Shown here: positions 52,921-60,815 of the stretch, one piece after another
How the letters are laid out: each line of letters begins with the position of its first letter
Position numbering within the stretch: position 1 is the stretch's first letter
DNA from: an uncultured Sphingomonadaceae bacterium
GTDB taxonomy: Bacteria; Pseudomonadota; Alphaproteobacteria; Sphingomonadales; Sphingomonadaceae
Reading direction: 5' to 3'
Length of the DNA stretch: 64,000 nt
NCBI GenBank assembly: GCA_947258815.1
Contig: CAMYJW010000030.1
Coordinates: 496,001 to 560,000 of the forward strand
Translations under genes and position numbers: made by a program
Notes under the pieces: generated by a model
Seen by the model: only the letters and a program-made list of their open reading frames with translations
Database searches by the model: none
Told to the model about the DNA's origin: nothing

Positions 52921-54258
52921 ATGGCATCAGATCTCCTCTCCATTGCCCGGAGCGGCGCACAAACAGCGCGTCTCGCGCTTGATGTTACGGCACAGAACAT
53001 CGCCAACGCATCATCCGAAGGCTATGTGCGGCGTAGCGTCCGGCTTGAGGAAGTTTCATCCTCCGGCGGCATCGGCAGGATCGGAGACGTTTCTCTTTCG
53101 GGCGTGCGGCTGGACAAGGTTGTCCGCAACGCCGATCTGTTCCGGCAGGCCGAAGTGCGCCGCACCGGCGCCGATCTGGCCCGCGCCGATACCGAAGTGG
53201 CAGGCCTGCAAAACATCGAATCGGCGATAGAGCAGACCGGGGTTTTCCCCGCCATCGTCAATTTTGAAGCGACGCTGCAACAGCTCGCCTCCGATCCGGT
53301 CGATCCCTCATTGCGCGCAGCCGCGATCGAAGGCACGCGCACGATGACGCGCACCTTCAACATCGCCTCCTCAAGCCTGGATGCGGTGCGCGATGGCCTC
53401 CACTTCGAAACGGCGGACGATGTCGCGCAAGTCAATCTTCTGGCTGGCGAACTGGGCCGCGTAAACCTGCGCCTTGCCCGCGCCGCCGATGCCTCAAGCG
53501 ATCAGACCTCGCTGCTCGATCAGCGCGACAATCTGCTTCAGCAGCTTTCAGAGCATGTCGATGTCCTCGCAAACATCAACGCCGATCACACCGTTGAAGT
53601 GCGTATTGGCGGCACCGGCGGGCCGCAGCTTGTCAGCGGCGGTGATGCCTTCGCGCTGGCGATGCAGACCGCAGGCGACGGCACCATATCCTTCACGCTG
53701 GATGGCAACCCCGTCACGCTGCTTTCCGGCTCGCTGGTCGGGCGCGGACAGGCGCTCGACAAGCTGGCCGATATCCGCACCGGGCTTGATACCATCGCCA
53801 CTGATCTTATCGCCACGCTCAACGCCGCACAGGCAAGCGGTGTCGCGCTTGATGGAACGGCGGGCCAGCCGCTGCTTTCAGGCACCGGCGCGGCAGACAT
53901 CGCGCTTGCCTTCGAAGATGGCGCGGGCATTGCAACCGCTCCGGCAGGCGCGGGTGCAAACAGCCGCGATCCCGCCAATCTTGTGGCGCTGCGCAGCGCG
54001 CTCACGGGTGTTGACCCATCCGGCGATATGGACGCGCTGCTGTTTGACATTTCCAGCGCGGTTCAGGGCCGCTCGGTCACGCGCGAGGCGGTTGCCACAA
54101 TCGCTTCGACCGCACGCATTGCGCTTCAGGCACAGGCTGGCGTCGATCTCGATATGGAAGCGGTAAATCTCGTGCGCTTCCAGCAGGCCTTTCAGGCTTC
54201 GGGCCGGGTCATGCAGGTCGCATCCGATCTGTTCGACACGCTGCTTGGTATCAGGTGA
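52921..54258 (+). CDS. flgK: FlgK, hook-filament junction protein 1
   Basis: This 445-residue protein has the N-terminal LDVTAQNIANASSEGYVRRS and C-terminal MEAVNLVRFQQAFQASGRVM motifs of FlgK. It links hook and filament and is probably escorted by the FlgN-like chaperone. The length is in the family range. Its end overlaps the possible upstream start of flgL. Confidence 0.95.
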   Translation: MASDLLSIARSGAQTARLALDVTAQNIANASSEGYVRRSVRLEEVSSSGGIGRIGDVSLSGVRLDKVVRNADLFRQAEVRRTGADLARADTEVAGLQNIESAIEQTGVFPAIVNFEATLQQLASDPVDPSLRAAAIEGTRTMTRTFNIASSSLDAVRDGLHFETADDVAQVNLLAGELGRVNLRLARAADASSDQTSLLDQRDNLLQQLSEHVDVLANINADHTVEVRIGGTGGPQLVSGGDAFALAMQTAGDGTISFTLDGNPVTLLSGSLVGRGQALDKLADIRTGLDTIATDLIATLNAAQASGVALDGTAGQPLLSGTGAADIALAFEDGAGIATAPAGAGANSRDPANLVALRSALTGVDPSGDMDALLFDISSAVQGRSVTREAVATIASTARIALQAQAGVDLDMEAVNLVRFQQAFQASGRVMQVASDLFDTLLGIR

Positions 54259-54266
54259 GGAAACCC

Positions 54267-55187
54267 ATGACGTTTATCGGAACCAGCACCAGCGCCTTTT
54301 TTGAACGCGCCAGGCAAGACATGACAAGCCTTCGTGGCCGCGCCGAAGCCGTGCAGGAACAGCTTAGCCGGGGCGAGAAACTGCGCCGCTCATCCGACGA
54401 TCCCGTGGCCGCATCGCGGCTGCGCACGCTTGGCCGGGCAGACCGCCTTTCTGACATTGACGAAACCAATGCCAACCGCGCCAGTGCAGACCTGACGCTG
54501 ACCGATACGGCGCTTTCGAACTTTGCCGATTTCATTATCCGCGCCCGCGAGCTGACCGTGCAAGCAGGCAACGACACGCTGAGCACCGAACAGCGCGCCA
54601 GCATCGGGACAGAGCTTGCGCAGATCCACGCGAGCCTTGTCTCTCTGGCCAACACGCGCGATTCTGCCGGACACGCGCTGTTTGGCGGAGAAACGCCGGG
54701 CGATGCCTATACCCTCGATGGCGGTGGAAACGCCGTTTATACCGGCACCGCCAGCGCGGGTGAACTGCCACTCGGCGATGGCCAGAGCGTGGCCCGCGGG
54801 CTGACCGGGCCAGAAGTGCTCGACTATGATCTTGCCGGAACGCCCACCAACATCATGGCCGTGGTCAAAACCCTGTCAGAAGCGCTGCAAGGCGCGGTTG
54901 CCGATCCTGCCGCTGCCGCCAGAGACGCCCTGCCCGCGCTTTCAGCCGGGATCGATTCGGTCACCACCGCGCAAACGCTGGTCGGCAGCCGCCTTTCGTG
55001 GATCGAACTGACCGCCGACCGGCGCGTCGATCTGTCCGAACTGCGCGGGGCCGAGCAGGCCGATATCGGCGGCACCGATATCGCCTCTGCGATCGCGCAA
55101 TTGCAGGAAACGCTGCTTGTGCTTGAGGCCAGCCAGGCCAGCTTCAGCAAACTTTCCGGCCTCAGCCTGTTCAATCAACTGCGCTGA
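54267..55187 (+). CDS. flgL: FlgL, hook-filament junction protein 3
   Basis: This 306-residue flagellin-fold protein has an N-terminal helix with RAEAVQEQLSRGEKLRRSSD followed by DPVAASRLRTL, and a C-terminal helix SAIAQLQETLLVLEASQASFSKL. It joins FlgK to the filament. The ATG at 54267 is chosen because GAGGAAACCC directly precedes it; an upstream GTG overlapping flgK is less likely. Confidence 0.92.
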   Translation: MTFIGTSTSAFFERARQDMTSLRGRAEAVQEQLSRGEKLRRSSDDPVAASRLRTLGRADRLSDIDETNANRASADLTLTDTALSNFADFIIRARELTVQAGNDTLSTEQRASIGTELAQIHASLVSLANTRDSAGHALFGGETPGDAYTLDGGGNAVYTGTASAGELPLGDGQSVARGLTGPEVLDYDLAGTPTNIMAVVKTLSEALQGAVADPAAAARDALPALSAGIDSVTTAQTLVGSRLSWIELTADRRVDLSELRGAEQADIGGTDIASAIAQLQETLLVLEASQASFSKLSGLSLFNQLR

Positions 55188-55217
55188 TCCGCGCAGACCT
55201 TAAGGGGATCACAGACC

Positions 55218-56081
55218 ATGTATGCCGCTATCGGGATCGTCGTCCTGCTTGTCTGCGTGTTCGGCGGCTTTATGCTGGCGGGCGGCGCAATGGGGCCGGT
55301 TTTATACGCACTGCCATTTGAAGGACTGATGATCGGCGGTGCCGCGCTCGGCGCGCTGATCACGGCAAATTCGCTGCACGAAATCAAGGCCGTGGCAGGG
55401 GCGTTTGGCAAGATTTTCAAAGGCCCCAGACACACCAAACAGGATCATGTCGATGCGATCATCCTGACTTCGCGGCTGATGAAACTGCTGCGCAGCGAAG
55501 GCCCCGTCGCGCTGGAATCGCATGTGCAGGAACCGCAAAATTCCGCAATTTTTGCCGAATTTCCGCGCCTGCTTGCCAACAAGCCGCTCACCGATCTGAT
55601 CTGCGACACGCTGACGCTGATCGTCGTTTCCTCGGGCACACTGGAAGTCCACGCGGTTGAAGAAGTGATGGACAATGCGATGAAAACGCACTTCCACGAA
55701 ATGCACGAGCCGCAACATGCCTTGCAGACGATGGCCGACGCCCTGCCCGCGCTGGGCATCGTTGCCGCCGTGCTTGGCATCGTCAAGACCATGGGCTCGA
55801 TCGACAAGCCACCTTCGGTTCTGGGCGGAATGATCGGTTCGGCGCTGGTCGGCACGTTTCTGGGCGTGTTCCTCGCCTATGGCATCGTCGGGCCGATGGC
55901 AGGCCGGCTCAAGCAGGTGATCGAACAGGATGAGATGATTTTCCATGCAGTCAAACAAGTGGTGATCGCCAGCATGCATGGCTGGCCGCAACCGCTTGTG
56001 GTGGAAGGCGCGCGTTCGGGCCTTGGCCATGCGTTCCGGCCCGGCCTGTCCGAGCTGCTCGACGCGCTGCGCGGAAAATAG
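55218..56081 (+). CDS. motA: MotA, flagellar motor stator protein
   Basis: This 287-residue inner-membrane protein has four helices, with the conserved ADALPALGIVAAVLGIVKTM and GSALVGTFLGVFLAYGIVGP in helices three and four and a large cytoplasmic loop. It forms the proton channel that drives the motor with MotB, which starts 3 bases later. This is the canonical stator pair; a second, atypical pair lies at 45999-47119. Confidence 0.96.
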   Translation: MYAAIGIVVLLVCVFGGFMLAGGAMGPVLYALPFEGLMIGGAALGALITANSLHEIKAVAGAFGKIFKGPRHTKQDHVDAIILTSRLMKLLRSEGPVALESHVQEPQNSAIFAEFPRLLANKPLTDLICDTLTLIVVSSGTLEVHAVEEVMDNAMKTHFHEMHEPQHALQTMADALPALGIVAAVLGIVKTMGSIDKPPSVLGGMIGSALVGTFLGVFLAYGIVGPMAGRLKQVIEQDEMIFHAVKQVVIASMHGWPQPLVVEGARSGLGHAFRPGLSELLDALRGK

Positions 56082-56084
56082 GCG

Positions 56085-56930
56085 ATGGCCGCGAAAAAAC
56101 AGAAGGGCAAGAACGAACCGCCCGCACCGATCATCGTCAAGAAAGTCACGGTGGTCGAAGGCGGCCACCATGGCGGCGCGTGGAAAGTGGCCTATGCCGA
56201 TTTCGTGACTGCGATGATGGCGTTCTTCCTGCTGCTGTGGCTGCTGGGCGCAACGACAGAGAAACAGCGCAAGGGCCTGGCCGACTATTTCACCCCGACA
56301 CTGGTCAAAACCCGGCAGGACAGCGCCGGATCGAGCGCGGGCGTGCTGGGCGGATCGTCGCTCACCGAAGTTGACAATTATCCCCACCGCGCCGGGCAGA
56401 CCGGCACCAGAGCGATGACTATCCCGCGCGATGCCACCGGCGGCCCCAAGGAAGGCGCGGGCAAGATCAAGCGGTTTGAACGCACCCGCCGTGCAATGGA
56501 AAAGAAACTGCGCTCCACCGCTACACTACGGCGGCTGGCAAAGCAGGTCCGGCTGATCGACACCTCCAAGGGTGTGCGCATCGATCTGGTTGACGATGCC
56601 GATTTCGCGATGTTCCGGCTTGGCACCACGATCCTGACGCCCGATGCCAAAGCGCTGCTTGGCTCTATCGCGCAGGTTGTTGCGGGCACCGGCGGCGAAC
56701 TGACAATCCGCGGTCACACCGACGCCCTGCCCTGGCGCAACGGCCACAAAGGCAACAACTGGTCGCTTTCCGCCGGCCGCGCCGAGGCCACCCGGCAATC
56801 ACTGCTGCGCGACGGCCTGCCCGAAACCACCTTCAAACGCATCGAAGGCGTGGCAGACCGCGAACTGCTGATCCCCGACGATCCCAACGATCCCAGAAAC
56901 CGCCGAATCTCGATACTGGTGCTGGATTAG
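56085..56930 (+). CDS. motB: MotB, flagellar motor stator protein
   Basis: This 281-residue protein has the MotB membrane helix YADFVTAMMAFFLLLWLLG with the proton-binding aspartate, then a linker and a C-terminal OmpA-like peptidoglycan-binding domain (LTIRGHTDALPW, GRAEATRQSLL, NDPRNRRISI). It anchors the stator to the cell wall. It ends the long flgB operon. Confidence 0.96.
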   Translation: MAAKKQKGKNEPPAPIIVKKVTVVEGGHHGGAWKVAYADFVTAMMAFFLLLWLLGATTEKQRKGLADYFTPTLVKTRQDSAGSSAGVLGGSSLTEVDNYPHRAGQTGTRAMTIPRDATGGPKEGAGKIKRFERTRRAMEKKLRSTATLRRLAKQVRLIDTSKGVRIDLVDDADFAMFRLGTTILTPDAKALLGSIAQVVAGTGGELTIRGHTDALPWRNGHKGNNWSLSAGRAEATRQSLLRDGLPETTFKRIEGVADRELLIPDDPNDPRNRRISILVLD

Positions 56931-57051
56931 GCGGCGTGAACAGAAAGTTCTCTAACTGAACGTCCAAGCAATATATTGCGAACAGATATTGTAATAGTTC
57001 TGAAGTTATGGCGTCATATCGTTTATTCGCCCTGATTATCGGAGTATTGCG

Positions 57052-57783
57052 ATGAACGATCCGTTCCAGATGCAACCGGAACTGCGGTATGGCGCACCAG
57101 TTTGTGATACGATCCTGACGGGGCGCTATTTCACGATCGGCTATTCCTGGTATTTCCGCCAAGCAAAATGGACGCTGGAGATCGTCGATCCCGGCAAAGA
57201 CCTTATGGACCTTGATGAAGTGGATCGGCTTGACAATTTCCGAGCCGATATCCGCATCCCACGCCGATTCCGCGCGGGACTGAAAGCTTACAGGAACAGC
57301 GGGCATGATCGCGGCCATCTCGTCGCCAGCGCGAACCAGGATGGACACAACCTGCAAAATAGCGAGACATTCCTGCTGTCCAACATGTCTCCGCAGAAAC
57401 CGAATTTCAACCGACAGAAATGGCGAGAACTGGAAACGGCAATCCGCGAACTGAACGCGCGCCCGCACATTCTTGAAACATATGTGCTGACAGCTCCCGC
57501 ATTCTATTTTGGCGAACCCATAGAAACGATCGGAACTCGCGAGGACTATGGAATCGATGTTCCGGTGCCGCATGCCTTCATCAAGAGTGTTCTGGCGGAA
57601 GATATTCGCGGAAAGCTGGAACTCTGGACATTCGAGATGCGCAACGATGATCTCGATGGCGAACTTGGCGACTATATCGTCAACACATACAATGCCGAGC
57701 AGGTTGTCGGCGGCCGTTTCTGGGACCGCGCCAATGGAGCCGATATGCATTCCATGAAAATGTATCCTCGCGCCATGTGGTGA
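57052..57783 (+). CDS. DNA/RNA non-specific endonuclease (His-Me finger)
   Basis: This 243-residue nuclease has the DRGH motif in SGHDRGHLVASA (His89 is the likely general base) and NMSPQKPNFNRQKW, the metal-binding asparagine segment of Serratia nuclease relatives. There is no signal peptide, so it seems to stay in the cytoplasm, which is odd for a non-specific nuclease without a visible inhibitor gene. The gene and the 121 bases before it are clearly more AT-rich than the flagellar genes on both sides, a sign of transfer. Possible roles are defence or toxin; neither is shown. Confidence 0.85.
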   Translation: MNDPFQMQPELRYGAPVCDTILTGRYFTIGYSWYFRQAKWTLEIVDPGKDLMDLDEVDRLDNFRADIRIPRRFRAGLKAYRNSGHDRGHLVASANQDGHNLQNSETFLLSNMSPQKPNFNRQKWRELETAIRELNARPHILETYVLTAPAFYFGEPIETIGTREDYGIDVPVPHAFIKSVLAEDIRGKLELWTFEMRNDDLDGELGDYIVNTYNAEQVVGGRFWDRANGADMHSMKMYPRAMW

Positions 57784-57803
57784 TCCCCCAACCCACCCAT
57801 ACG

Positions 57804-57834
57804 AAAAACCCGGCGGCTGCGGAGCCACCGGGTT
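57804..57834 (-). terminator. Rho-independent terminator of the flagellin gene
   Basis: On the minus strand CCCGGTGGCT pairs with AGCCGCCGGG (one G-T pair) around CCGC, followed by TTTTT. It lies 44 bases after the flagellin stop. It may also stop reading from the convergent nuclease gene. Confidence 0.85.
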
Positions 57835-57877
57835 CGTCTGGCCTGCTGTTGGGGTACAGGCCGGGGAGGAGGCTGGA

Positions 57878-58702
57878 TCAGCGCAGCAGCGACAGAACGT
57901 TCTGCTGGCTCTGGTTAGCCTGTGAGATCATCGCGGTGGATGCCTGGCTGAGGATCTGCGCCTTGGCGAGAGCCGTGGTTTCCTGCGAATAATCGGTGTC
58001 CTCGATCCGCGAGCGGGCGTCGGACAGGTTGGTTGCGTTCGTGGTCAGATTGTTGACCGCGCTTTCCAGACGGTTCTGGCCCGCACCCAGCGTGGCGCGT
58101 GTGGCGTTCACATCATCGATCGCGGCATCGACGTTGGTGATCGTCGTCGCAGCGAGAACGTCCGTGGTCACGTCAAGCGCCGTTGCGCTAAGGTTCGTGC
58201 CGTCAATCGCTGAACTTGTCAGCGTAACGACATCGGTGGCCGCAGCGCCTGTGGCGATATCGACGGTAACGTCGGTGCCGGCCGTGGTGCTGAACAGCGT
58301 AACGCCGTTGAACTGCGTGTTGCTGAGGATATCGCCGATCTGCGCCTGCAGTTCATCAACTTCCGCATCCATATATGTGCGATCTTCAGCAGCATAAGTG
58401 CCACTTTTCGACTGGACGGCCAGTTCACGCACACGCTGCAGCATGTTGCTGACTTCGTTGAGCGCGCCTTCCGCGGTCTGTGCAAGCGCGATGCCATCGT
58501 TGGCATTGCGAACGCCCTGGTTCATGGCGCGCACATCGGCGGTCATCTTGGTGGCGATGGCAAGGCCGGCGGCATCATCTTTCGCGCCGTTGATCCGCTT
58601 GCCCGAAGACAGGCGTTCCATTGCGGTGCCAAGCATCTTGTTGGCAGAGATCGACGAGTTTGACGCCTTCATGGCGGAAATATTCGTATTGATAATTGAC
58701 AT
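57878..58702 (-). CDS. fliC: Flagellin
   Basis: This 274-residue filament protein has the conserved N-terminal helix (NTNISAMKASNSSISANKML, then ERLSSGKRINGAKDDAAGLA) and C-terminal helix (ARSRIEDTDYSQETTALAKA, QASTAMISQANQSQQNVLSL). The middle, exposed part is short, as in many Alphaproteobacteria. The ATG at 58702 has GGGAG 6 bases upstream; a second in-frame start 18 bases earlier is not needed. A sigma-28-like promoter lies upstream. Confidence 0.96.
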   Translation of the reverse strand: MSIINTNISAMKASNSSISANKMLGTAMERLSSGKRINGAKDDAAGLAIATKMTADVRAMNQGVRNANDGIALAQTAEGALNEVSNMLQRVRELAVQSKSGTYAAEDRTYMDAEVDELQAQIGDILSNTQFNGVTLFSTTAGTDVTVDIATGAAATDVVTLTSSAIDGTNLSATALDVTTDVLAATTITNVDAAIDDVNATRATLGAGQNRLESAVNNLTTNATNLSDARSRIEDTDYSQETTALAKAQILSQASTAMISQANQSQQNVLSLLR

Positions 58703-58777
58703 GTGTAACTCCCGGTTCAAGTCCCGAATTCAGAAGAGCAAGTCCGCCAGGCTCATCCGAAGCGGCTGCTACAGGGA

Positions 58778-58807
58778 AGAGCGGCAGACGGACGGGAAAT
58801 TTAAGGG
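58778..58807 (-). promoter_or_regulatory. Sigma-28-like promoter of flagellin
   Basis: On the minus strand CCCTTAAA is followed after 14 bases by GCCGCTCT, in the pattern TAAA-N14-GCCG of FliA promoters. The predicted transcript start is about 70 bases before the flagellin ATG. The -10 half is only partly conserved. The -35 zone lies in the left outer arm of the large inverted repeat. Confidence 0.6.
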
Positions 58808-59076
58808 CGGGCGTTTTTGAACGGGGTTTTGTTGGGCGCGGGGGAGAGTTTTGTGCAGCCTCGCGGCTGGGTTCGGCACCGGCCCGACTCCCCCGCCCAA
58901 CCACCCGATACAGGTTACCTGTAGGTTATCGGGTGGTTGGGCGGGGGAGTCGGGCCGGTGCAGCAAGGCCATCACGGATGTGATGGCCGCACCAAACAAA
59001 GACTCGCCAGAAAACTCTCTCCCGCACCCCACAACACCCTCCAGCACTACGCACAATTACCAGCCCTTAAATTTCC
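58795..59076. repeat. Nested inverted repeat between flagellin and the sigma-54 activator gene
   Basis: The 440-base gap between these divergent genes is largely palindromic. Innermost, 58876-58910 and 58927-58961 are perfect 35-base inverted copies around a 16-base loop that itself holds ACAGGTTACCTGT. Further out, 58824-58855 and 59008-59039 match inversely at 27 of 32 positions, and 58795-58808 and 59063-59076 match at all 14. A separate 9-bp hairpin (GGCCATCAC/GTGATGGCC) sits at 58967-58988 in the right half. No gene is apparent inside. It looks like an inverted duplication of a promoter region. Confidence 0.85.
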
Positions 59077-59093
59077 GCTTCCTTTGCCGTTAA
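59066..59093 (+). promoter_or_regulatory. Sigma-28-like promoter of the sigma-54 activator gene
   Basis: CCTTAAA is followed after 14 bases by GCCGTTAA, seven of eight matches to the FliA -10 element GCCGATAA. It is the best of the three sites in the window. The start codon is 50 bases downstream. The -35 zone lies in the right outer arm of the inverted repeat, mirroring the flagellin promoter. Confidence 0.62.
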
Positions 59094-59142
59094 CGCGCAG
59101 AACTGCCTCTCGAAACATGGTTAATTCCGGGGGCAAGGAAAA

Positions 59143-60435
59143 ATGGCCGCACTTCAGTTTTGCGAAACGACGGGCAACGAACATGCCGCGTTGATCCAAC
59201 GGGTGACACCGATCGCCAACGCGCTGATGGGGCAGCATGCCATCCGCCTGAACGCGGCAGACACGGGCGATCTTGCTGCGCCCGTTTCAGGCCAGCGCAC
59301 GATCACGCTCGAACGCGGCGCGCAGACCGGGCTTGATCGCGTCAACGCAAATCGCACCCGTCTGACTTATGACGATCCGGCAAGCGAGGTTGCGCAAGGG
59401 CTGATCCTTGCGGCAATGGCGCGCGCTGGCGATCCTGTCGCCGCCGACCCGGAAAGCCTTTCGGTTCTGGCGCTGGCCGATCGTCTGGCCAAAAGCGACA
59501 TTCCTGTGCTGATCGGCGGACCAACCGGCACCGGCAAGGAAGTGCTCAGCCGTTTCATCCATGATCGCAGCGATCGCGCTGGTGGCCCGTTCATCGCGGT
59601 CAACTGCGCGGCGATGCCCGAAACGATGCTGGAAGCGATGCTGTTTGGCCATCAGAAAGGCGCATTCACCGGCGCAACACAGGCCAGCGAAGGTTTTTTC
59701 CGCGCTGCCGATGGCGGCACCTTGCTGCTGGACGAAATCGCCGAGATGCCGCTGGGCTTGCAGGCAAAACTGCTGCGCGCGCTGCAGGAAGGCGAAGTCG
59801 TGCCGATCGGATCGACCACGCCGATCAAGGTCAACACCCGCATCATCGCGTGCGCCAACCGCGATCTGCCACAAGAAGTGCGCGAAGGCCGTTTCCGCGA
59901 GGATCTTTACTATCGGCTCAACGTGTTTCCGCTTTCGTTGAAGCCGCTGCGCCAGAGGCAGGCGGACATCGCCCCGCTGGCGTTTGCGCTATTGCTTCGT
60001 CATGCTCCAGGCAACGGCTCTGTTGCGCTGTTTGACGATGCCGCGCTGGCAATGCTGAAAACCCACAGCTGGCCGGGCAATGTGCGCGAGCTGGAAAATG
60101 TCATCCGCCGTGCATTGTTGCTGGCGCAGGAAAGCACCCGGATCGAGCCGGAACACATCGTGTTCGATTCCACGGCGCAGCTGGTGGGCGCCGATCCCGC
60201 CTCCGAAACGGATTCAGGCATTTCCCAAGCGAACAGTTCGGGTCGCAAACTGGCCAGCATCGTCCAGCATTCCGAAGCACGCGCAATCATCGAAACGCTC
60301 GATGCCTGCGGTGGCAGCCGCGTCAAGGCGGCCCGCGAGCTGGGTATTTCGGAACGCACCTTGCGCTATCGCCTGGCATCGTTTCGTGAAGCGGGCATCG
60401 CAATCGGCCGCGTTGCGGCAGGCGGCGCACGATGA
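59143..60435 (+). CDS. flbD: FlbD-like sigma-54-dependent flagellar activator
   Basis: This 430-residue regulator has a central AAA+ domain with Walker A GPTGTGKE (about 126-133), the sigma-54 contact loop GAFTGA and Walker B TLLLDEIAEM, and a C-terminal Fis-type helix-turn-helix (SRVKAARELGISERTLRYRL). The first 110 residues do not look like a phosphorylated receiver domain, so control may be by partner protein (a FliX-type partner in Caulobacter). It should activate the sigma-54 promoter before flgB. The stop overlaps fliE by 4 bases. Confidence 0.9.
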   Translation: MAALQFCETTGNEHAALIQRVTPIANALMGQHAIRLNAADTGDLAAPVSGQRTITLERGAQTGLDRVNANRTRLTYDDPASEVAQGLILAAMARAGDPVAADPESLSVLALADRLAKSDIPVLIGGPTGTGKEVLSRFIHDRSDRAGGPFIAVNCAAMPETMLEAMLFGHQKGAFTGATQASEGFFRAADGGTLLLDEIAEMPLGLQAKLLRALQEGEVVPIGSTTPIKVNTRIIACANRDLPQEVREGRFREDLYYRLNVFPLSLKPLRQRQADIAPLAFALLLRHAPGNGSVALFDDAALAMLKTHSWPGNVRELENVIRRALLLAQESTRIEPEHIVFDSTAQLVGADPASETDSGISQANSSGRKLASIVQHSEARAIIETLDACGGSRVKAARELGISERTLRYRLASFREAGIAIGRVAAGGAR

Positions 60436-60812
60436 GCGGGGTTGGCGGCATTGGCGGCGGCAACGCCGGGGTCCACCAGATTATCGCGCTGCGCCAGCAG
60501 ATCATCGATCGATCGCAGGTGCTTCAGGAAATCCATGCCCCCCAACCTGCCACGCAAGGGCCGCATGCCACCCAAGGCAGCGAAAGTGCAGGTGAAGGTT
60601 TTGCGCAAACGCTCAAAGGAGCGCTTGACGGCGTCAATAGCGCGCAGTCGAAGGCCGCCGAACTGGGCGAAGCCTACCAGCGCGGCGAAGTAACCGATGT
60701 CGCCAAGGTTATGCTGGCCAGACAGGAAGCAGGCGTTGCTTTCGAAGCCACGCTGCAAGTGCGCAACAAGCTGCTGTCCGCCTATCAGGACATCATGCGG
60801 ATGGGAGTGTGA
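60432..60812 (+). CDS. fliE: FliE, MS ring-rod junction protein
   Basis: This 126-residue protein has the FliE C-terminal signature RGEVTDVAKVMLARQEAGVA followed by FEATLQVRNKLLSAYQDIMR. It connects the MS ring to the proximal rod and is the first rod substrate exported. The N-terminal 45 residues are a glycine- and glutamine-rich extension, slightly longer than usual. It overlaps the activator gene by 4 bases. Confidence 0.93.
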   Translation: MSGVGGIGGGNAGVHQIIALRQQIIDRSQVLQEIHAPQPATQGPHATQGSESAGEGFAQTLKGALDGVNSAQSKAAELGEAYQRGEVTDVAKVMLARQEAGVAFEATLQVRNKLLSAYQDIMRMGV

Positions 60813-60815
60813 TAG

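Noticed and set aside
55302..56387. A 361-residue minus-strand frame opposite motA and motB
   Set aside because: It spans two certain genes on the other strand and its His- and Gln-rich translation has no domain.
58876..58961. The inner palindrome as a transcription terminator
   Set aside because: It lies between divergent genes, upstream of both, and has no T run, so it cannot end either transcript.
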